From: Nitrospirota bacterium
GTDB taxonomy: Bacteria; Nitrospirota; JAOUDF01
DNA: 14,361 bases
Direction: 5' to 3'
Assembly: GCA_029859385.1 (NCBI GenBank)
Contig: JAOUDF010000043.1
Location: 1 to 14,361, forward strand
The notes below the pieces were generated by a model. It ran no database searches. It was not told where the DNA came from and saw only the letters and a program-made list of their open reading frames with translations. Positions 8,090 to 14,361 of the stretch are shown here, one piece after another. The position numbers were made by a program, and so were the translations under genes. Numbering within the stretch: the first letter of the stretch is position 1; each line of letters begins with the position of its first letter.

Positions 8090-8443
8090 TCACAAATCCC
8101 TCGGTTCCATCAACAGCCTGATACCATCGATGATCTGATCAATGCGCTGGCGTGGTAACGAGCCAATCTTCTCAATAAGGTCCGACTTGTTTACGGTGAC
8201 GAGTTGGGAGATGTTGACCACGCTGTCCTTGGGCAGCTTGCCTTCGCCTTTGCGCAGCAGGACATTGCCGGGGGCTTCCGAGCGTTTCAGGTTGGAGGTT
8301 AGGGCACACACTACTACCGTGTTTATCCTGCTCCTGTTGAAGACGTTGTTCTGGATGACTACATGTGGATGGCGATAGCCGGGCTCTGATTCCCTCGGCT
8401 CGCCCAGGTCAACCCAGAATATGTCCCCCTGCCGGATGTTCAA
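8090..8443 (-). CDS. mazF: MazF/PemK-family endoribonuclease toxin
   Basis: A 117-aa protein of the MazF/PemK/CcdB-like fold; family members cleave mRNA at short sequences and arrest growth until bound by the antitoxin. Family features are the start RQGDIFWVDLG, the loop SEPGYRHPHVVIQN, VVVCALTSNL with the conserved Thr-Ser, and the DSVVNISQLVTVNK strand. The family's catalytic Arg and Thr have plausible equivalents, and the length is typical (about 110-120). The start is TTG (8443-8441), not ATG. It overlaps the antitoxin stop in the 4-nt string TTGA and is preceded by AAAGGA at 6-nt spacing inside the last antitoxin codons. That arrangement supports translational coupling and lower toxin output. 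Intact; the exact RNA target cannot be read from sequence. Confidence 0.93.
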   Translation of the reverse strand: MNIRQGDIFWVDLGEPRESEPGYRHPHVVIQNNVFNRSRINTVVVCALTSNLKRSEAPGNVLLRKGEGKLPKDSVVNISQLVTVNKSDLIEKIGSLPRQRIDQIIDGIRLLMEPRDL

Positions 8444-8685
8444 TATTTTTCCTTTATGGTGCGAGCGTAACGCCGTTTCGACGCCTTTCTCACGGCTTCC
8501 TCTTCCTGGGTATCAGTGTCGGAATAGGCTTCATTCAATGCATCCAGGAGCTTCCGGGATTTCTGTTTTTCGAGAAAGTCCTTGACCGCGATGGAGAATA
8601 TCTCGCTTCTCGAACAATGAAGCTCCTTGGCCGCGGCTTCGACTTCCTTGAATATCTTGTCTTGTATTGAGATGGCGAATTTCAT
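8440..8685 (-). CDS. mazE: MazE-like ribbon-helix-helix antitoxin
   Basis: An 81-aa small protein upstream of the MazF gene. Residues 1-45 fit a ribbon-helix-helix DNA-binding fold: strand KFAISIQ, helix DKIFKEVEAAAKELH, the conserved turn CSRSE, and helix IFSIAVKDFLEKQ. The charged, probably disordered C-terminus (EAYSDTDTQEEEAVRKASKRRYARTIKEKY) is the usual toxin-wrapping part. The RHH dimer normally represses its own operon, and a 16-bp palindrome lies in the promoter. No Shine-Dalgarno is seen before the ATG at 8685, and the predicted transcription start falls at or within a few bases of it, so the message may be leaderless. The RHH type is related to the MazE-like antitoxins rather than to the AbrB-type MazE of E. 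coli. Confidence 0.9.
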   Translation of the reverse strand: MKFAISIQDKIFKEVEAAAKELHCSRSEIFSIAVKDFLEKQKSRKLLDALNEAYSDTDTQEEEAVRKASKRRYARTIKEKY

Positions 8686-8694
8686 GAAGAGATG

Positions 8695-8721
8695 ATTACC
8701 ATATGGTCATACCGATGTCAA
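8695..8721 (-). promoter_or_regulatory. mazEF promoter with overlapping operator-like palindrome
   Basis: A perfect -35 TTGACA (8716-8721) is followed at usual distance by a weak -10 (TAATCA at 17 nt or GGTAAT at 15 nt). ATGACCATATGGTAAT (8695-8710) is a palindrome with one mismatched pair and a perfect ACCATATGGT core. It covers the spacer and -10, as expected for autorepression by the RHH antitoxin. Confidence 0.6.
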
Positions 8722-8746
8722 TACCCATGCGGAGTCAGCTGACGGA

Positions 8747-9547
8747 TCAGTAATCCACCGACACCAGAAACAACCCCTGCGGCGGGGCGGTGGGGCCGGC
8801 ATGTCGGCGGTCTTTGCCTTCGAGAATGCTCTTTACCTGCTCAGGCGTCATCCTTTCCCGGCCGACCTCTTCCAGCGTACCGACGATATTCCGCACCATC
8901 TGCTTGAGGAATGCGGTGGCGTGGGCCTCGACGACGATGATTCGCGGTAATCCGGCGGGTTCTTCAACGCGGGGAAGGGCGAGTGAAAAGGGGACGATAT
9001 CAGGCGGGGTGACGGTGACCGACAGTTCGTGAATCTCGCGGACGGCATGGGGGGCGTCGCAGTTGGCGGAGCGGAAGGCGCTGAAGTCGTGTTCTCCCAG
9101 CAGGTGTTCCGCGGCCTGCCGCATGGCGTTGATGTCCAGCTTCTTTCGGATATGCCAGCTGTAGTTTCGCAGATGGGCGGAGCGCACGGGGTCGTTGTAA
9201 ATGAGGTAGCGGTAGCGCTTTCCCTTTGCGCTGTGCCGGGCGCTGAAATCAACCGGGACCTCCTCGGCTGACTTGACGGCGATGTCGGGCGGCAGAAGGG
9301 TGTTGAAGCCCCTTACGAAGGCCTCCGGAGACATTCTGCTCTCGGTTGTAAAGTGCGCAACCTGGCCCAGGGCGTGGACCCCGGCGTCGGTGCGGCCCGA
9401 GGCGTTGAGTCGCGTTTTCACATGCGTCAGGCTTTCCAGTGCCTGTTCCATGACCTGCTGAATGGAAAGGGCGTTGGCCTGGTACTGCCAACCGGCGTAA
9501 GCAGCGCCGTCGTATTCGATGGTGAGCTTGATGGTGCGCGGGGACAT
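8747..9547 (-). CDS. truA: tRNA pseudouridine(38-40) synthase TruA
   Basis: A 266-aa enzyme that converts uridines 38-40 in the anticodon arm of many tRNAs to pseudouridine in the cytoplasm. The N-terminal TIKLTIEYDGAAYAGWQYQ and the catalytic block GRTDAGVHALGQVAHF (Asp54) are diagnostic. FSARHSAKGKRYRYLIYN, HDFSAFRSANC and FLKQMVRNIVGTL follow in family order, and the length is normal. The ATG at 9547 shares its first base with the stop of ecfT (TAATG) and has no Shine-Dalgarno of its own, so translation should depend on coupling. It is the last gene of the amidase-ecfT-truA run. Confidence 0.98.
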   Translation of the reverse strand: MSPRTIKLTIEYDGAAYAGWQYQANALSIQQVMEQALESLTHVKTRLNASGRTDAGVHALGQVAHFTTESRMSPEAFVRGFNTLLPPDIAVKSAEEVPVDFSARHSAKGKRYRYLIYNDPVRSAHLRNYSWHIRKKLDINAMRQAAEHLLGEHDFSAFRSANCDAPHAVREIHELSVTVTPPDIVPFSLALPRVEEPAGLPRIIVVEAHATAFLKQMVRNIVGTLEEVGRERMTPEQVKSILEGKDRRHAGPTAPPQGLFLVSVDY

Positions 9548-10353
9548 TAGAGGGAAATGGCGATGAAGGCTACGGTGATGGTGATTCCACCGGCAACGAA
9601 ATCACGCCGGTGAAACCGGTGTTCCCGGACGGCGGCGGACAGGGTGCCGTCGGTGTATCCCCGGCCCGAGAAGGCGTCGCCGATCAGCGCTGCTTTCTCA
9701 AAGAGACGGGTGAACAGCAGGGGGATGAGGGGCGACATCTCGCGCCCTTTATTGATGATACCCTTCTGTCCGGCGGCCATGCCGCGGCTTTTCTGGGCGG
9801 CCATGAGCCGTGCGGCCTCTTCCTGCAGCATGGGGATGAAGGCGATGGAGAGGGAGAGCATGGCGGCCCAGCGGGTGACGTCGATCCTGAACAGGCGCAG
9901 GGGAGAGAGAAGACGCTCCATGCCGAAGGTCAGTTCCGCCGGCGAGGTAGTGGCGGCGAGGACCATGGAACCCATGACCATGAGGGCCAGTTTCGAGGTA
10001 ATGAGAAAACCGGCGTTGATCCCTTCCCAGGTGACATCGACGGGGCCCAGCGGAAAGAAGGGGAGCGACGTACCGCCGGTGCTGAAAACATGGGTGAGGC
10101 CGGTGATGGCGAAGAGCCATGCAAAGGGGATAAGCCCCTTGATCAGCCGCCCTGGTTTTATCTGTGAGGCGAGGGCGGAGATGAGCAGAAAGAGGGTTGC
10201 GACGCCGAGGCTGGCGGGGCTGTTGACGGTGAAGAGCGCCCCGCAGAGCAAGGCATAGGCGAGGAGCTTGGTGCGCGGGTCGAGCCGGTGGACGGCGGTG
10301 TCGCCGGCAACGTAACGGCCGAGGGTAATGGAGGGAAGGCTCAGTCTATTCAT
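9547..10353 (-). CDS. ecfT: EcfT-family transmembrane component of an ECF transporter (orphan)
   Basis: A 268-aa integral membrane protein of the EcfT/CbiQ family, the scaffold that joins two ATPases to a vitamin- or metal-binding S component in energy-coupling-factor importers. It begins with the typical LDPRTKLLAY motif (24-33) followed by several membrane segments. The long cytoplasmic coupling helices carry the two ATPase-contact motifs, here SRG (189-191) and GRG (230-232, in DAFSGRGY), close to the usual ARG pair. The last segment (about 251-267) is hydrophobic. The gene overlaps the amidase stop by 8 nt (ATGAATAG) and truA by 1 nt. No EcfA ATPase or substrate-binding S protein is in the window, so the substrate cannot be inferred. 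Confidence 0.93.
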   Translation of the reverse strand: MNRLSLPSITLGRYVAGDTAVHRLDPRTKLLAYALLCGALFTVNSPASLGVATLFLLISALASQIKPGRLIKGLIPFAWLFAITGLTHVFSTGGTSLPFFPLGPVDVTWEGINAGFLITSKLALMVMGSMVLAATTSPAELTFGMERLLSPLRLFRIDVTRWAAMLSLSIAFIPMLQEEAARLMAAQKSRGMAAGQKGIINKGREMSPLIPLLFTRLFEKAALIGDAFSGRGYTDGTLSAAVREHRFHRRDFVAGGITITVAFIAISL

Positions 10354-12205
10354 TGGAAGGTGATGCCTCCTCTTCCGCCTCCTCGGAGGATGACGCTTCC
10401 GCTACCTTGGGAGAAACCGAGCTGACATACCTTTTAACTCCATTGAAAATTGCCTGGGCGATCTCCTGCCGGTACTCCGGATTACCCAGGCGTTCTTCTT
10501 CATCTTCGTTGCTTATAAACCCGACCTCCGTCAGGATGCTGGGCATCTGAGCGCCGATGAGCACCCAGAAGGGGGCCTCTTTTACGCCAAGGTTCTGTAT
10601 GCCCCCCTGTTTGGCCGAGAGGTCCTCTACCAGGTTCTTTTGTACATGATGGGCCAGATGAAGCGATTCATCCTTCTTGGCGGTCTTCATGATCTCCTTG
10701 AGGACCCCGCCGAGGTCGCTCATCGATTTCATCGACGCCTGGTTTTCCCGGGCGGCCACCTCGATGGCATCCTTGTCGGCGGTCAGGTTCAGCAGGTAGG
10801 TTTCTATCCCCTTGGTGCGCTTGTTGCGGCTGGCGTTGGCGTGGACGGATATGAAGAGGTCGGCCTTCTGCTTGTTGGCGATGGCGGTCCTCTCCTCGAG
10901 AGGGATAAAGGTGTCATCCTTGCGGGTAAGGATGACGTCGTCGGTGATCTCTGCCTTCACAAGCTTCGCGAGACGCACGGCGATATCGAGCACTACATCT
11001 TTTTCCCTCAATCCCGTAGGCCCGACAGCCCCGGGATCATTGCCGCCATGACCGGCATCGATGACAATGCGGTGTACGCCGAGTCCCAGTTGTCGGGCGA
11101 GAGACGGGGTGGCTGAAGGCGAAGTCGGTGCTTTTTGCCAGTTCCTGAGTGCCCAGGACGGTTTCTTTGTCTTCGTGGTGTTTGCCGACGGTGGCGGGGG
11201 GGCCTCCTCCATCGGCATTGAGCCCCCTTTGGCCACTACATCGATGACGAGCCTGCTGGGATTCTCCATTGGGAATATCTGATACGACTGGAAGGTGTCG
11301 AGGTCGAGCACAAGCCGCACGGTGTCGTTGGTAAACTGACCCACCCGTGCGCTCTTGAGGATGCCGTCATTTATCTGGTGCGGTTCTTTTTCAAGATTGC
11401 CGTCGAGGCGACAGTTGTGAAGATCGAAATAGAGACGGTCGGGGTTGTAAAGGCGGTTTTTGTCGAAGGTCACCTGGTTGTCCAGGTCGATCACCACCCG
11501 GGTATAGGTGTCGTTGGACCAGTGGCGCAGGTCCTTGATGTAAGCAAGGCCTGAGATGGACGGCGGTTCCGGTGTCGGCACCGCGGAGATGGCTGTTTCC
11601 CGGGGCGCCGGTTCGCTGTCGACGGAAGGCCTTGTGGGTCGGGTCTCCTTGGCCGGTTCGGCCACTTTTTTCGCCGCGCCCTCCTGCTCGAGCTGGACAG
11701 CGATCTTCCCCGCCATCTTGCGGGCTTCCTTCAGATATTTACTCTTGGGATATTTCTTCGTCAGTCTCTCGAACCGGGAGAGGGCCGACGAGAGGTCCTG
11801 CTGATAGCTGAATGCCACTTCGCCAAGCTTGAACAGGGCTTCATCCGCCGAATCGCTCTTGGGATATTTCACGACAATCTTTTCGAAGAGGTCGGAGGCC
11901 CGGTCCAGGTCTTTTTTGACCCGGGAGTACTGATAAAGGTTCAGGTAGCCCTCTCCTGCCTGGAACAGGGCATCGTCTGCTATGCTCGATTTCGGATATT
12001 TTTTCGCAATGACAAGAAACGGGTCGATCTGCTTCTCCCAGTTGGAGCGATATTTCTTCTTTGACTCCTTGTCCATAAAACTTTTCATGCTGCTTACGGC
12101 CCGGGAGTATTGCCGGGAAACGGAGCTTTTGGCAGCATCGGCCGGGGTCTGAAAGAGGAGCAGGAGGCAGGCGAAAATCTGGAAAACCAGCAGGAAATAT
12201 TTCAT
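10346..12205 (-). CDS. Periplasmic N-acetylmuramoyl-L-alanine amidase with TPR-like repeats and AMIN domain
   Basis: An exported zinc amidase of about 619 aa that should cut the bond between muramic acid and the stem peptide, in cell separation or wall remodelling. A signal peptide (KYFLLVFQIFACLLLLF ... ADA-AKSS) leads into three TPR-like repeats recognisable by KKYPKSSIAD, VKYPKSDSAD and KKYPKSKYLK. An AMIN domain (DLRHWSNDTYTRVVIDL to SRLVIDVVAKG) follows, then Amidase_3. Zinc ligands are His386 (DAGHGG), Glu437 (PLEERT) and His455 (SVHANA), with catalytic Glu560 (TEVGFISN). The tail is acidic. I start it at ATG 12205, just before the signal peptide. ATG 12214 (MVVMKYF) is a close alternative; a longer reading from 12274 is unlikely because a consensus promoter lies inside it. 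Neither start has a clear Shine-Dalgarno. The AMIN domain is known from AmiC to target the septum. First gene of a three-gene run. Confidence 0.95.
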   Translation of the reverse strand: MKYFLLVFQIFACLLLLFQTPADAAKSSVSRQYSRAVSSMKSFMDKESKKKYRSNWEKQIDPFLVIAKKYPKSSIADDALFQAGEGYLNLYQYSRVKKDLDRASDLFEKIVVKYPKSDSADEALFKLGEVAFSYQQDLSSALSRFERLTKKYPKSKYLKEARKMAGKIAVQLEQEGAAKKVAEPAKETRPTRPSVDSEPAPRETAISAVPTPEPPSISGLAYIKDLRHWSNDTYTRVVIDLDNQVTFDKNRLYNPDRLYFDLHNCRLDGNLEKEPHQINDGILKSARVGQFTNDTVRLVLDLDTFQSYQIFPMENPSRLVIDVVAKGGSMPMEEAPPPPSANTTKTKKPSWALRNWQKAPTSPSATPSLARQLGLGVHRIVIDAGHGGNDPGAVGPTGLREKDVVLDIAVRLAKLVKAEITDDVILTRKDDTFIPLEERTAIANKQKADLFISVHANASRNKRTKGIETYLLNLTADKDAIEVAARENQASMKSMSDLGGVLKEIMKTAKKDESLHLAHHVQKNLVEDLSAKQGGIQNLGVKEAPFWVLIGAQMPSILTEVGFISNEDEEERLGNPEYRQEIAQAIFNGVKRYVSSVSPKVAEASSSEEAEEEASPSNE

Positions 12206-12239
12206 CACAACCATGGGTGAAGGGTGAATGCCAGGCCTC

Positions 12240-12267
12240 ATTATAAAAGTAACCCCTTTTTTGTCAA
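12240..12267 (-). promoter_or_regulatory. Consensus sigma70 promoter of the amidase-ecfT-truA operon
   Basis: On the minus strand TTGACA (12262-12267), a 16-nt spacer and TATAAT (12240-12245) are both perfect matches to consensus. Transcription should start near 12232, about 25 nt before the amidase ATG at 12205. Confidence 0.82.
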
Positions 12268-12299
12268 GGTTCATGCGGTGAATTTATTGACAAAAAAGG
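12255..12299. repeat. 13-bp inverted repeat containing both divergent -35 boxes
   Basis: CCTTTTTTGTCAA (12255-12267) and TTGACAAAAAAGG (12287-12299) are exact inverted copies separated by 19 bp. Each arm contains the -35 box of one of the two divergent promoters plus the first seven spacer bases, which suggests a shared regulator site or a duplicated promoter element. Confidence 0.7.
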
Positions 12300-12315
12300 C
12301 ATTCTGCCTTATCTT
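12287..12315 (+). promoter_or_regulatory. Promoter of the HEPN-rhomboid genes
   Basis: TTGACA (12287-12292) is followed after 17 nt by TATCTT (12310-12315, 4 of 6). The spacer contains a small hairpin-capable repeat, AAGGC-ATTCT-GCCTT (12296-12310). The expected start is near 12322, giving a leader of about 47 nt. Confidence 0.65.
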
Positions 12316-12368
12316 GGCACACGCCTTACAAGAAACGCCTGTCAACGATAACCGGGAGGAACCGCCGA

Positions 12369-12800
12369 ATGCACCATCCGAAAGCCATTGCCAATGCGTA
12401 TTTGATCGAGAGCGAAGTGGACATCCAGACGGCGCGGATGGCATACATCAACAGCATTTACAGCCGGTGCATCTATTTTGCGCAGCAGTCGGCGGAGAAG
12501 ATCGTAAAGGCCTGTCTCGCCCTCGAAAAGGTCTACACCACCGACCACAATACCTCGGCGGTCTTCATGGCGGTCTTCAAGAACGATATCGAATCCATCG
12601 AGAAAGTTATCTCATCGATCACCGAGCTGGAAAAGCTGGGCTCCAAGGCGCGCTTCCCGCTGTTTCAACGGGAAGACCTCCCGATCTGGATACCCTCAAA
12701 GGGCTACAGTGAGCATGAGGCCATGGCCGCCCTGGAGAAGGGAGAGGCGGTTTTCAGGCAACTCAGAGACTACCTCAGGAACCGTTTCTCCGTCTCGTGA
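12369..12800 (+). CDS. HEPN-domain protein without the RNase motif
   Basis: A 143-aa, mostly helical protein. Residues about 8-45 fit the first HEPN helices, with the family-typical stretch IYFAQQSAEKIVKACLALE (helix 2), followed by a His-containing loop (TTDHNTS) and the paired C-terminal helices with ARFPLFQRED ahead of HEAMAALEKGEAVFRQL. HEPN proteins act as RNases in toxin-antitoxin and defence systems, or as binding modules. The catalytic Rx4-6H motif is not visible, and no nucleotidyltransferase (MNT) antitoxin is adjacent, so I infer a non-catalytic binding role. GGGAGGA lies 8 nt before the ATG, which fixes the start. It is transcribed from its own promoter, divergent from the amidase, and the rhomboid gene follows 55 nt later on the same strand. 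Confidence 0.83.
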   Translation: MHHPKAIANAYLIESEVDIQTARMAYINSIYSRCIYFAQQSAEKIVKACLALEKVYTTDHNTSAVFMAVFKNDIESIEKVISSITELEKLGSKARFPLFQREDLPIWIPSKGYSEHEAMAALEKGEAVFRQLRDYLRNRFSVS

Positions 12801-12822
12801 CGGGTAGCCAAATCACCCGTCA
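12798..12822 (+). other. Hairpin between HEPN and rhomboid genes
   Basis: TGACGGGT and ACCCGTCA form a perfect 8-bp stem with a 9-nt loop starting at the HEPN stop codon. No U-run follows, so it is more likely an mRNA-stability or attenuating hairpin than a full terminator. Confidence 0.45.
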
Positions 12823-12855
12823 GCCGGCCTCCCGCACTCTTCCGAGGGCACGGCA

Positions 12856-13539
12856 TTGATCCCCATCCGCGATGAAAACCCTACCGAACGCTTCCCCGTC
12901 GTCACTGTTGCGCTTCTCGCGGTTAACATAATCATTTACGCGGCGCAATTTCTTCTCGGCCCCGAATCAAGGCTGGTGGTTTTTTCACTGGGCGCCGTCC
13001 CCTACGAGATAACCCACGGCGTCTCCGTCTACCGTCCCCTCTACGTCCCGACTTCGCTGACCCTTATTACCTCGATGTTCATCCATGGCGGATTTCTCCA
13101 TCTGGCCGGCAACATGCTCTATCTCTGGATATTCGGCAACAACGTGGAAGACCGGATGGGGCGGTGGCGGTTCATGGCCTTTTATCTGGTCTGCGGTCTG
13201 GCGGCGGTTTTCGCCCACATCATTATCTCTCCCGATTCGAGAATGCCGATGGTGGGGGCCAGCGGCGCCATCTCGGGCATACTGGGCGCCTATCTCATAC
13301 TGTTTCCCCGGGCGAAGGTGCTGACGGTGATCCCGATCTTTTTCATGGTGCGGGTAGTGCACCTGCCTGCCGTCTTTCTGATAGGTTTCTGGATACTCCT
13401 CCAGGTCATCAACGGTATTGTGAGCCTCAAGGCCCAGGGAGGCGTTGCCTGGTTTGCCCATATCGGCGGTTTTATCGCGGGGCTGGCGCTGGTGAAGCTC
13501 TTTGCCAGGAGAAAGTCGAAGTACTGGCTGGAGTCCTGA
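12856..13539 (+). CDS. Rhomboid-family intramembrane serine protease
   Basis: A 227-aa polytopic inner-membrane protein that should cleave membrane-anchored substrates within or next to the bilayer. The N-terminus IPIRDENPTERFPVVT is characteristic of one bacterial rhomboid group. Catalytic Ser136 lies in GASGAISG and His202 in AHIGG. The oxyanion pair HxxxN is His82 and Asn86, in the stretch HGGFLHLAGNMLYLWIFGNNVED, so the enzyme appears active. About six membrane segments are visible, with a larger loop after the first (about 35-68). The start is TTG at 12856: it gives the canonical N-terminus, no in-frame ATG fits, and CGAGGG lies about 8 nt upstream. It follows the HEPN gene by 55 nt and is probably cotranscribed. 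Its stop is 5 nt from that of the converging phosphoesterase gene. The substrate is unknown. Confidence 0.95.
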   Translation: MIPIRDENPTERFPVVTVALLAVNIIIYAAQFLLGPESRLVVFSLGAVPYEITHGVSVYRPLYVPTSLTLITSMFIHGGFLHLAGNMLYLWIFGNNVEDRMGRWRFMAFYLVCGLAAVFAHIIISPDSRMPMVGASGAISGILGAYLILFPRAKVLTVIPIFFMVRVVHLPAVFLIGFWILLQVINGIVSLKAQGGVAWFAHIGGFIAGLALVKLFARRKSKYWLES

Positions 13540-13544
13540 TGGAT

Positions 13545-14361
13545 CTACCTGGCAGGAACCAGGTCGATTACCGTTACCTCGGGTGGCGAGAGAAACCTTA
13601 GTGGCGGTCCCCACGTGCCCGACCCCCGGTTCACATAGAGAATGGAGCCGCTGGAGAGGTCGAACCTCCCCGAGAGGTAGGGATAATAGATTTTTACCAG
13701 AAACCTGAAGGGGAATATCTGCCCCCGGTGCGTGTGTCCGGAGAGCTGAAGGTCGAAAAGACCCGGACTACCGTCTTCAATTTCGGGCCGGTGCTTGAGG
13801 AACAACCTGAACTGGTCGGAAGGAAGCCGCTGCAAAAGGTCTTTCTCCGACAGCATTGGAGCGCGGCCGAAGCGCCTCGCGACGGGATCGTCGACGCCGG
13901 CGATGGTAACTGCCCCGGCCACGCCGACCCATTCATCCCGCAGGACGGTAAAACCGGCCCTTCGCATGAAGTCCAGGGACTGGTCTATCCCCGCGAAGAA
14001 CTCATGGTTGCCGGTGACGGCGAACTTTCCGTAGCGGGGCTTGATATCGGTCAGCAGCGTGGAGAGGCCGTCCAGATGGTTTATCTGGCCGTCGACCAGG
14101 TCGCCCGTCGCCACCAGGATATCGGGGTTCGCTTTTTTTACTGCCGCTACAATCTTCCCAAGCTGCCTCTCTCTTACAATCAGGCCGACATGGACATCGG
14201 ATATCTGGGCGATGGTGATCTTCCCGGCATCTTTGGGTATCTTCGCCGAGCTGATGATATGTCGGTCGATGCGGATGTTGCCTGCTTCGTATAGGGCATA
14301 ACCCGTCACAATGAGGGCGGGAACGAAGGGGAGCAGGAAAGCGGCCCTGGCTGACAGGGTA
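13545..14361 (-). CDS. Membrane-anchored calcineurin-like metallophosphoesterase (5' end cut by window)
   Basis: The catalytic domain has all dimetal motifs: DVH (14190-14198), GDLVDG (near 14089-14106), GNHE (14001-14012), the KHRP segment, and GHTHRGQ (13728-13739). The reading frame stays open to the right edge: ahead of the GTG at 14309 it encodes TLSARAAFLLPFVPALIV, a hydrophobic segment. The true start therefore lies outside the window, and the protein has at least one N-terminal membrane helix. Related bacterial membrane phosphoesterases include YaeI/YkuE-type enzymes and the lipid A enzyme LpxG; the substrate cannot be chosen from sequence. The phosphoesterase domain probably sits just beside the membrane. 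It converges on the rhomboid gene. Confidence 0.93.
   Translation of the reverse strand, partial: TLSARAAFLLPFVPALIVTGYALYEAGNIRIDRHIISSAKIPKDAGKITIAQISDVHVGLIVRERQLGKIVAAVKKANPDILVATGDLVDGQINHLDGLSTLLTDIKPRYGKFAVTGNHEFFAGIDQSLDFMRRAGFTVLRDEWVGVAGAVTIAGVDDPVARRFGRAPMLSEKDLLQRLPSDQFRLFLKHRPEIEDGSPGLFDLQLSGHTHRGQIFPFRFLVKIYYPYLSGRFDLSSGSILYVNRGSGTWGPPLRFLSPPEVTVIDLVPAR

Noticed and set aside
8734..8743. Perfect palindrome GTCAGCTGAC just after truA
   Set aside because: No loop and no U-run, so not a terminator; it lies upstream of the mazEF -35 but its role cannot be supported.
9610..10258. Plus-strand open frames of 185 and 204 codons
   Set aside because: Antisense shadows of ecfT with no domain and no plausible start region.
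11700..12060. Repeated KYPKS-coding segments as a DNA repeat
   Set aside because: The repetition is at protein level (TPR-like units of the amidase); the DNA copies differ and are not a separate element.
12798..12822. Hairpin after the HEPN gene as a rho-independent terminator
   Set aside because: The stem is good but no U-run follows, and the rhomboid gene has no evident promoter of its own, so I list it only as a hairpin.

Overview
The window looks like chromosomal DNA of a high-GC, Gram-negative bacterium, most likely a deltaproteobacterium of the Geobacter/Desulfuromonas type. This is inferred from gene content and protein style: a very large dCache-HAMP-PAS-GAF-PAS-PAS-GGDEF-EAL regulator, a lipoprotein, a periplasmic AMIN-amidase with tetratricopeptide-like repeats, a stand-alone HEPN protein and a short rhomboid. 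No rRNA, tRNA, IS element, CRISPR array or phage gene was seen.

Layout. Positions 1-4262 (minus) hold most of a membrane-bound c-di-GMP regulator cut by the left edge. Positions 4428-5405 (minus) carry a small lipoprotein and an unrecognised 193-aa conserved-looking protein. Positions 5497-7296 (minus) encode RecQ helicase with a good sigma70-type promoter upstream. Positions 7460-8721 (minus) form an accessory insert between recQ and truA: a low-GC GIY-YIG-fold protein and a MazEF-type toxin-antitoxin pair with its own promoter, operator-like palindrome and rho-independent terminator. Positions 8747-12205 (minus) form a tightly overlapping run in the order amidase, ecfT, truA, driven by a perfect TTGACA-N16-TATAAT promoter at 12240-12267. 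Divergently, on the plus strand, lie a HEPN-domain protein (12369-12800) and a rhomboid protease (12856-13539). A membrane-anchored metallophosphoesterase (13545 to beyond the right edge, minus) converges on the rhomboid gene.

How the genes relate. The amidase, EcfT and TruA genes overlap by 8 and 1 nt, so they are probably cotranscribed and translationally coupled. ecfT-truA adjacency is well known from Firmicutes, but here the ECF ATPase genes are absent and a cell-wall amidase sits upstream. The HEPN and amidase promoters face each other across a perfect 13-bp inverted repeat that contains both -35 boxes, which suggests coordinated or competing expression. The toxin-antitoxin and GIY-YIG genes look like an acquired cassette between two housekeeping genes.

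I do not see a clear new multi-gene defence or metabolic system. The best leads are the GIY-YIG cassette with its flanking 10-bp inverted repeat, the shared divergent promoter, the orphan EcfT, and a GGDEF domain that keeps SGDEF but lacks a metal-binding aspartate.
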